Shown here: one piece after another, positions 12,953-16,628 of the stretch
How the letters are laid out: every line of letters starts with the position of its first letter
Numbering within the stretch: position 1 is the stretch's first letter
Origin: Flectobacillus roseus
GTDB lineage: Bacteria; Bacteroidota; Bacteroidia; Cytophagales; Spirosomataceae
Length of the DNA stretch: 16,628 bases
NCBI RefSeq assembly: GCF_030056665.1
Contig: NZ_JASHIG010000066.1
Direction: 5' to 3' (one strand)
Position numbers and translations under genes: made by a program
Notes under the pieces: generated by a model
What the model was told of the DNA's origin: nothing
The model's input: only the letters and a program-made list of their open reading frames with translations
Database searches by the model: none

Positions 12953-12981
12953 AAGCGTTGTATAGATACAACGCTTTTTTT
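12953..12981 (+). terminator. Strong rho-independent terminator after the tRNA-like RNA
   Basis: GCGTTGTA (12955-12962) and TACAACGC (12967-12974) form an 8-bp perfect stem with a 4-nt loop, extended by two A-T pairs. A run of seven T residues (12975-12981) follows. With the promoter at 12784 it bounds a transcript of about 160 nt. Confidence 0.85.
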
Positions 12982-13031
12982 ATTTAATTCTATCACTACT
13001 TTTGTCGTTGTAATTTGGTCTTTTAAAATAT

Positions 13032-13276
13032 CAGCTAACATCAGTCTGTGAAAAAACTCAAAATCTGAGCCTTTAGATTGTGATAACAGAAAATTTCTCG
13101 GATAGGTGTCTGAGCATAAAAGGACTTAAGTTAGTTTGTTCACAGCCTGACGTTCTGCCGCTTTGCGAAGGCGGGGATTTTTAGCACTAATCTTCATTAG
13201 TTTCACAAAGCTTGAATTTAGCACTTCACTGACATAGAAGCACGCCCCCCCGCTATTGCAAAACGGTTGTTAGCTG
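13032..13276 (-). repeat. attC-like site B, interrupted by a MITE-like element
   Basis: The outer boxes CAGCTAACA (13032-13040) and TGTTAGCTG (13268-13276) are perfect 9-bp inverted repeats. The inner arms pair around CGTTCTGC / GCAAAACGG and GGCGGGG / CCCCCCCGC. A 110-bp element (13041-13150) sits directly after the left box. Without it the site has 135 bp, the same as site C. Confidence 0.65.
13041..13150. mobile_element. MITE-like 110-bp element, copy 1
   Basis: The ends are TCAGTCTGTGAAAAAACT and AGTTTGTTCACAGCCTGA, an imperfect inverted repeat of about 17 bp. The whole element has a close relative at 14848-14958 (about 111 bp). It has no ORF. It lies in an attC-like site just inside the outer TAAC box. 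I see no clear target duplication. Confidence 0.65.
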
Positions 13277-13284
13277 TGGTTATT

Positions 13285-13896
13285 CTATCTCCGCAGCCCA
13301 ACAGAAATCGGCCCTAAAGCAATTACTGTTTCTCTAGCCACTTCTAAAAGAATTTTACTTGTCGACACAAGTTCAACCCATTTTATTGGATGAGAGCTGC
13401 TGATTTTTATATCATTTTCAGTTAGGTCATGATTTACAGACGTAACCAAAATATCAAAAGAATAACTGTCCTTCCTATTGAATGGGGTCAATGCTATATC
13501 GAATGAGTTAATTTGGTTTTCAAGAGAAGGTAAATCTCTTATATCTGCCAAATGATGTCTATCGTTTGACGTAGGTTTTATGTGAATAAACTTTACATTT
13601 TCTGGGCAAGTGATACCGAATGTAAATGTTGCGTAATCATTATGTCCTGTGTTAACAATCTTGATCGTCCCTGTGTAGAGTTTCGAAAACTTATACTCTT
13701 GTGTTGAGCCTGTTAATATTACTTGAGAATTCAGAAGTTTATTTTCTACGGAGTCATAGAATGATTTAACTTCAATTGCCTTGCCAATAGGTTGTATTCT
13801 GTTTCTTCTATTGTCAAAGAATTGTTTAATTAATGCTCCAAAAGCACCACCGCTAAGAAACCCTATTGTCAATTGTATCCAATTTATATTTTCCAT
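13285..13896 (-). CDS. Membrane-anchored cassette protein, unknown function
   Basis: This 203-aa protein has an N-terminal membrane helix (about residues 5-24, NWIQLTIGFLSGGAFGALI), then a basic stretch (FFDNRRNRIQP) and a beta-rich cytoplasmic or periplasmic domain. The domain has an immunoglobulin-like feel (TGTIKIVNTGHNDYATFTFG), but I do not recognise a family. Small membrane-anchored proteins with an N-terminal helix are common as effectors or sensors in defence islands. Its stop lies 9 bp beyond the outer box of attC-like site B, as expected for a cassette gene. Confidence 0.65.
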   Translation of the reverse strand: MENINWIQLTIGFLSGGAFGALIKQFFDNRRNRIQPIGKAIEVKSFYDSVENKLLNSQVILTGSTQEYKFSKLYTGTIKIVNTGHNDYATFTFGITCPENVKFIHIKPTSNDRHHLADIRDLPSLENQINSFDIALTPFNRKDSYSFDILVTSVNHDLTENDIKISSSHPIKWVELVSTSKILLEVARETVIALGPISVGLRR

Positions 13897-13935
13897 TTTT
13901 TATATTTTAAATTATTTTTGGTCACTTCATAATCA

Positions 13936-14070
13936 CAGCTAACGGTTACATGTATGAAACGTTGGGGATTGCGGGCTTCGTCCCTGTCTGCCGACACAAA
14001 TGCTAATGCTGGGCAGGTCGCTTCAATTAACCACTTAAGCATCAATGATTTATGCATGATATTAGCGGCT
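13936..14070 (-). repeat. attC-like site C
   Basis: The 135-bp element starts CAGCTAACG and ends TATTAGCGGCT. Its outer parts pair as GCTAA / TTAGC, followed by CATGTATGAAACGTTG against CATCAATGATTTATGCATG. The inner part is unlike sites A, B and D. It has no MITE. The stop codon of the gene at 14071-14805 lies directly after its right end. Confidence 0.55.
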
Positions 14071-14805
14071 TTACTTGTTCATTCTAATAAAGTGTTTCAT
14101 AAATGAAGAGGTAATTTCAAATATAAATTCTATTTCCTCTTCAATTACTTTGTTGTTATGTTTTACGTACGAATTCTGATATTTTGTAAAATACTCGACA
14201 AGTTTTTGAAACATATTTCCAAGCTCTTTAGAACCATTATTTTTCGTTATAAAAGTTCCCAAATCACTTAGTTGATTTTCAAGTGATTTCCCATTATTTA
14301 GTATTTTTTTTACCAAAAGTTCAAGTGAAAGTCTTAAATCATCAAGTAGGTTTCTTTCAAAGATTCCATTTTTCAATTTTTCTAAAGCTGATTCGTACAC
14401 TTTTAAGGAATCACTATATCCATGTAGCCAATGTTTCGTTTCGTCAATGAGTATCTCATTTACACTGTCTGATTCCGTATTTAAATGCCCAAATCTAGTT
14501 ATGAGCTTCAATTTTAAGTCCTTAACATTCAGATTACCTTTGAATTTGTCTAATTCGCATAACTCTTTAATAATCTTAAATTGTTGTTCTGGTTTAAAGG
14601 CTTCGATGTTTCGTTTTAATGCAAATCTTTTGTTTGGCACACTGCCATCTGAAGGAAAAGGACTTTTAGGATATGGCACTGAAATATTAAAATCAAAACC
14701 ATATGCAGATAGTTTAGTTGCAATCTCGGAACCTGAAAGTCCAAAATTTGTATCGCCTAAAATTTCACCTGCTATTTCAATAAATGTATTCGGTATCATA
14801 GTCAA
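14071..14805 (-). CDS. AbiJ-like protein with HEPN-like C-terminus
   Basis: This 244-aa protein has an N-terminal region (IPNTFIEIAGEILGD, later NKRFALKRNIEAF and EQQFKIIKELCEL) of the kind found before AbiJ-type abortive-infection domains. The C-terminal helical region (LRLSLELLVKKIL ... YQNSYVKHNNKVIEEE) resembles the HEPN-like domain of such proteins, with a V-K-H-N-N motif near residue 217 in place of a full R-x4-6-H. A role in phage defence by growth arrest is therefore plausible. The call is made on pattern only. An alternative start is the ATG two codons downstream (14799). Confidence 0.5.
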   Translation of the reverse strand: MTMIPNTFIEIAGEILGDTNFGLSGSEIATKLSAYGFDFNISVPYPKSPFPSDGSVPNKRFALKRNIEAFKPEQQFKIIKELCELDKFKGNLNVKDLKLKLITRFGHLNTESDSVNEILIDETKHWLHGYSDSLKVYESALEKLKNGIFERNLLDDLRLSLELLVKKILNNGKSLENQLSDLGTFITKNNGSKELGNMFQKLVEYFTKYQNSYVKHNNKVIEEEIEFIFEITSSFMKHFIRMNK

Positions 14806-14840
14806 TCGATATTGTTCGTTTTTTGTCTCATTGTATTGCT

Positions 14841-15085
14841 GCTAACGTCAGTCTGTGAAAAAACTCAAAATCTAAGCCTTTAGACTGTAATAGTTGAAAA
14901 TTTCTCAGATAGATTTTCGAGTATAAAATGGAATCAAGTTAGTTTTTTCACAGCCTGATGGTTTGCAGCTTCCTAGAGTTGGCGATTTTGAAGCACATTA
15001 TTGTCAACCAAGCAGAAACCTTGATAGAAACACAAAGCTTGATTTGACTACTGAACCGCCACTTTGGGGTAGGTGCTGTTATAGG
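14841..15085 (-). repeat. attC-like site D, interrupted by a MITE-like element
   Basis: It starts GCTAACG (14841-14847), is interrupted by a MITE-like element (14848-14958) and continues GGTTTGCAGCTTCCTAGAGT to a right end with GGTAGGTGCTGTTATAGGGC. The inner part is close to site A, plus an 18-bp tandem duplication near AGAAACCTTGATAGAAAC. With the MITE removed it reads AACG-TGGTTTGCAGC, matching AACG-GTTTGCAGC in site A. Confidence 0.65.
14848..14958. mobile_element. MITE-like 111-bp element, copy 2
   Basis: It starts TCAGTCTGTGAAAAAACTCA and ends TTTTTTCACAGCCTGA. It matches copy 1 over its whole length with scattered changes, in the same orientation and at the same place within an attC-like site. 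It has no ORF, so any movement would need a transposase from elsewhere. Confidence 0.65.
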
Positions 15086-15891
15086 GCATTTTTATTTTTT
15101 GTCGGTATTGTCTCGGATATTTTAATATTTTGGACGTTATTAAATTTTATATCAGTTAGAAAAAAGTGATTGTTTTGTCTTTGTCCTTGACCATACGCCC
15201 ACATAAAAAGTTCAACACCTAAATTTGTAGGCTGTAATATTATTCCAGATTCTTTTGCGTCCTTATATCTCTTTTGAATATAGTCCAATGGTCCGTATTG
15301 AAATTCGTCTATTAGGTCTTCCTTATTTAAGCCCCAAATAGAATGGGTCATAATATTTTGAAAATTTTCAATTTCCTCTTGTGTAAAATCCATTGCGCCT
15401 ATGTATGTTGAGAATGGAATAAATAGTTCCATTTTCCCACGGTCTTTACTGTCACCAATATTCATAGGTTGTCCATCAAAAGATTTTTTAATTGACTGGT
15501 AAATAAGATAATGTGTTCGCAATTGATAGGTTGATAAACGAGAAATTAGAGCAACAAAATACGCACCCCTGTCGTCTCGTGAGACACCGCTACGAGAGGA
15601 TGCTAGAACACCACCAAAATACTCCACTTGCAATTCCTCTTCGCACCAGGCACCTTCCTCTAATATTCCTTTTAAAACTTTCGGTGGCACTTTTCCGTCC
15701 TGATTTATTTTGTTGCCAAGTTTTTTCTCAGCATTCTTGAAAATATTTGCTGTATTCTTAACTTTTTTTTCGGTCCATTCTTTTAGCTGTCCGCCAATGT
15801 ATTCAGCTGTCGGTCCTAAAATTTTCTCAACAACGTTAGCACCTCCAATAGCGCTTCCTAAAATTGTTAGTCCTGTTCCTGGGTCTATCAT
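15079..15891 (-). CDS. Abi-alpha (DUF4393) family protein
   Basis: With the ATG at 15891 the protein has 270 aa and begins MIDPGTGLTILGSAIGG. It shows the typical features of Abi-alpha/DUF4393: GPTAEYIGGQLKEWTEKK, then IFKNAEKKLG, VPPKVLKGILEEG and VEYFGGVLASSRSGVSRDDR, followed by LISRLSTYQLRTHYLIY. The family is linked to abortive phage infection. A Shine-Dalgarno-like AAAAGGA lies 9 bases upstream of the ATG, which favours it over the longer frame reaching 15966. The TAA stop is part of the attC-like GTTA box of site D. The molecular activity of the family is unknown to me. Confidence 0.75.
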   Translation of the reverse strand: MIDPGTGLTILGSAIGGANVVEKILGPTAEYIGGQLKEWTEKKVKNTANIFKNAEKKLGNKINQDGKVPPKVLKGILEEGAWCEEELQVEYFGGVLASSRSGVSRDDRGAYFVALISRLSTYQLRTHYLIYQSIKKSFDGQPMNIGDSKDRGKMELFIPFSTYIGAMDFTQEEIENFQNIMTHSIWGLNKEDLIDEFQYGPLDYIQKRYKDAKESGIILQPTNLGVELFMWAYGQGQRQNNHFFLTDIKFNNVQNIKISETIPTKNKNAL

Positions 15892-16256
15892 ATTTGTTGT
15901 CCTTTTAAAATGCCCTATATCGATTCTATAACTGCAATATAATTGAATTTTATTTCGTCTATCCAACCTATTTGTTGTATAAACGAATAGGTGGCAAGAA
16001 GTAAGTGTTTTTTAACCAAAGTCAATATAACTTTTTACCACATATCTATAAACAATAGATTCCTGACAGAAATCCATTGGTGTATTTCTATCAGGGATTA
16101 GTTAGATGAGTAAATAAAGGATGAGATTTTCTCCAAATGATAATGTTTAAAAAATAAGATTGGTGAGAAAATTTAACGTTTAAGTCGTACTATTTTGAGA
16201 ACCTTACACAACCTACTAAACTCCAATTTTGTATATTGCATTTTACAGGTAGTTTT
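15892..16256. other. Non-coding stretch with hairpin and IS-end-like repeat
   Basis: No credible gene lies here. An 11-of-12-bp inverted repeat (CCTGACAGAAAT 16062-16073 / ATTTCTATCAGG 16084-16095, loop 10 nt) could be part of a decayed mobile element. The IS-end-like repeat R3 follows at 16168-16208. No further attC-like element was recognised, so the cassette array seems to end before or within this stretch. Confidence 0.5.
16168..16208. repeat. IS-end-like direct repeat, copy R3
   Basis: AAAATTTAACGTTTAAGTCG, then TACTATTTTGAGAACCTTACAC. It is closest to R1 (both have TTTAACGTTTA) and lies in the same orientation as R1 and R2. No transposase gene lies next to it. Confidence 0.65.
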
Positions 16257-16628
16257 TTATATTTTCTCAATTAGTCTTGAAGGTATATGAAACATTAAAT
16301 CTAAGTTCTTTCCATTTTCAACAGGTTGAAATATTACAAATCTTTCTCCCTGTTCATTGTCCATCTCATTTTCTAATAATATTCCCTCTGGGTATTTCTC
16401 TTGTTTATTGTATGGGAGTACAATTCTCACTTTATCTCCTTTTATGAAATTTGGATTATTAGAACTGTTAAATTTTTGTGTATTTGATTCTAGTTCCAAA
16501 TGTTCAACCAAATCTTGTTGTTTTACAATCGGAATACCATTAATAACATTTTTTTTTAAATCAAATTCAGGGTCAATTATCACCTCTTGACCATTTTCGA
16601 AAAAACGTAATAAGTATAGCCCGAAATC
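16257..16628 (-). CDS. 3' part of an unrecognised gene, cut by the window edge
   Basis: The minus strand is open from the window edge to a stop at 16257, 123 codons. A GTG at 16583 could be a start, but the frame continues through all 15 codons to the edge (DFGLYLLRFFENGQE), so the real start probably lies outside. The visible part has EVIIDPEFDL, then GDKVRIVLPYNKQEKYPEG and a final HIPSRLIEKI, a beta-rich small domain that I do not recognise. Its context is the far side of the IS-end-like repeat R3, so it may belong to the older chromosomal sequence or to another element. Confidence 0.55.
   Translation of the reverse strand, partial: DFGLYLLRFFENGQEVIIDPEFDLKKNVINGIPIVKQQDLVEHLELESNTQKFNSSNNPNFIKGDKVRIVLPYNKQEKYPEGILLENEMDNEQGERFVIFQPVENGKNLDLMFHIPSRLIEKI

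Noticed and set aside
12805..13041. 78-codon minus-strand ORF upstream of the HEPN gene
   Set aside because: It runs antisense through the tRNA-like RNA and its terminator, ends at the attC-like border and gives a peptide of unlikely composition. It is best explained as a shadow of the RNA gene.
14963..15169. 68-codon plus-strand ORF across attC-like site D
   Set aside because: It runs through the attC-like site and antisense to the Abi-alpha end; no protein features.
1..16628. CRISPR array
   Set aside because: No regularly spaced repeats of 20-40 bp with unique spacers were seen; the only tandem repeats are 10- and 11-bp operator- or iteron-like units.

Overview
The window looks like accessory DNA of a member of the Bacteroidota. 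Supporting signs are the AT-rich base composition, signal peptides and a lipobox of Bacteroidota style, very few Shine-Dalgarno sequences, and a candidate TTTG/TAnnTTTG promoter. I could not assign a genus.

Region 1 (1 to about 9425) is a dense minus-strand run of about 20 genes, many touching or overlapping by a few bases, with one small divergent plus-strand regulator at 9193-9378. Most products are small membrane proteins. Recognisable parts are a P-loop ATPase of the FtsK/HerA/Zot type, a YbaB-like DNA-binding protein, a ribbon-helix-helix plus coiled-coil protein, an SH3b tail-anchored protein, a coat or anchor candidate with a Gly/Ser linker and C-terminal membrane helix, a CHAP/NlpC-type cell-wall hydrolase, and a lipoprotein plus coiled-coil membrane pair that resembles a spanin or lysis set. 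There is no tail, terminase, portal, integrase, relaxase or recognisable Rep gene. The best reading is a small, cryptic, tailless or filamentous virus-like element of an undescribed type. It carries unusual DNA signals: an intragenic cluster of GTTAAC palindromes (8343-8463), three 10-bp iterons beside a stem-loop (4778-4842), and three 11-bp repeats in the divergent control region (9142-9174).

Region 2 (about 9394-10250) is a graveyard of insertion sequences. It holds a truncated, frameshifted IS3-family element, a palindrome at its junction with the virus-like element, and the C-terminal scrap of another transposase.

Region 3 (about 10250-16200) looks like an integron-type cassette array without a visible integrase. 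Five minus-strand cassettes are separated by four imperfectly palindromic attC-like elements of 115-135 bp. Two of these elements are interrupted at the same position by the same ~110-bp MITE-like repeat. Cassette genes are a SEC-C zinc protein preceded by a frameshifted gene, a HEPN protein, a membrane-anchored protein, an AbiJ-like protein and an Abi-alpha (DUF4393) protein, so the array has a phage-defence flavour. The HEPN cassette also contains a plus-strand transcription unit (promoter, tRNA-like halves in permuted order, strong terminator).

Region 4 (16168-16628) holds a solitary IS-end-like repeat and the 3' part of an unrecognised gene that runs out of the window.
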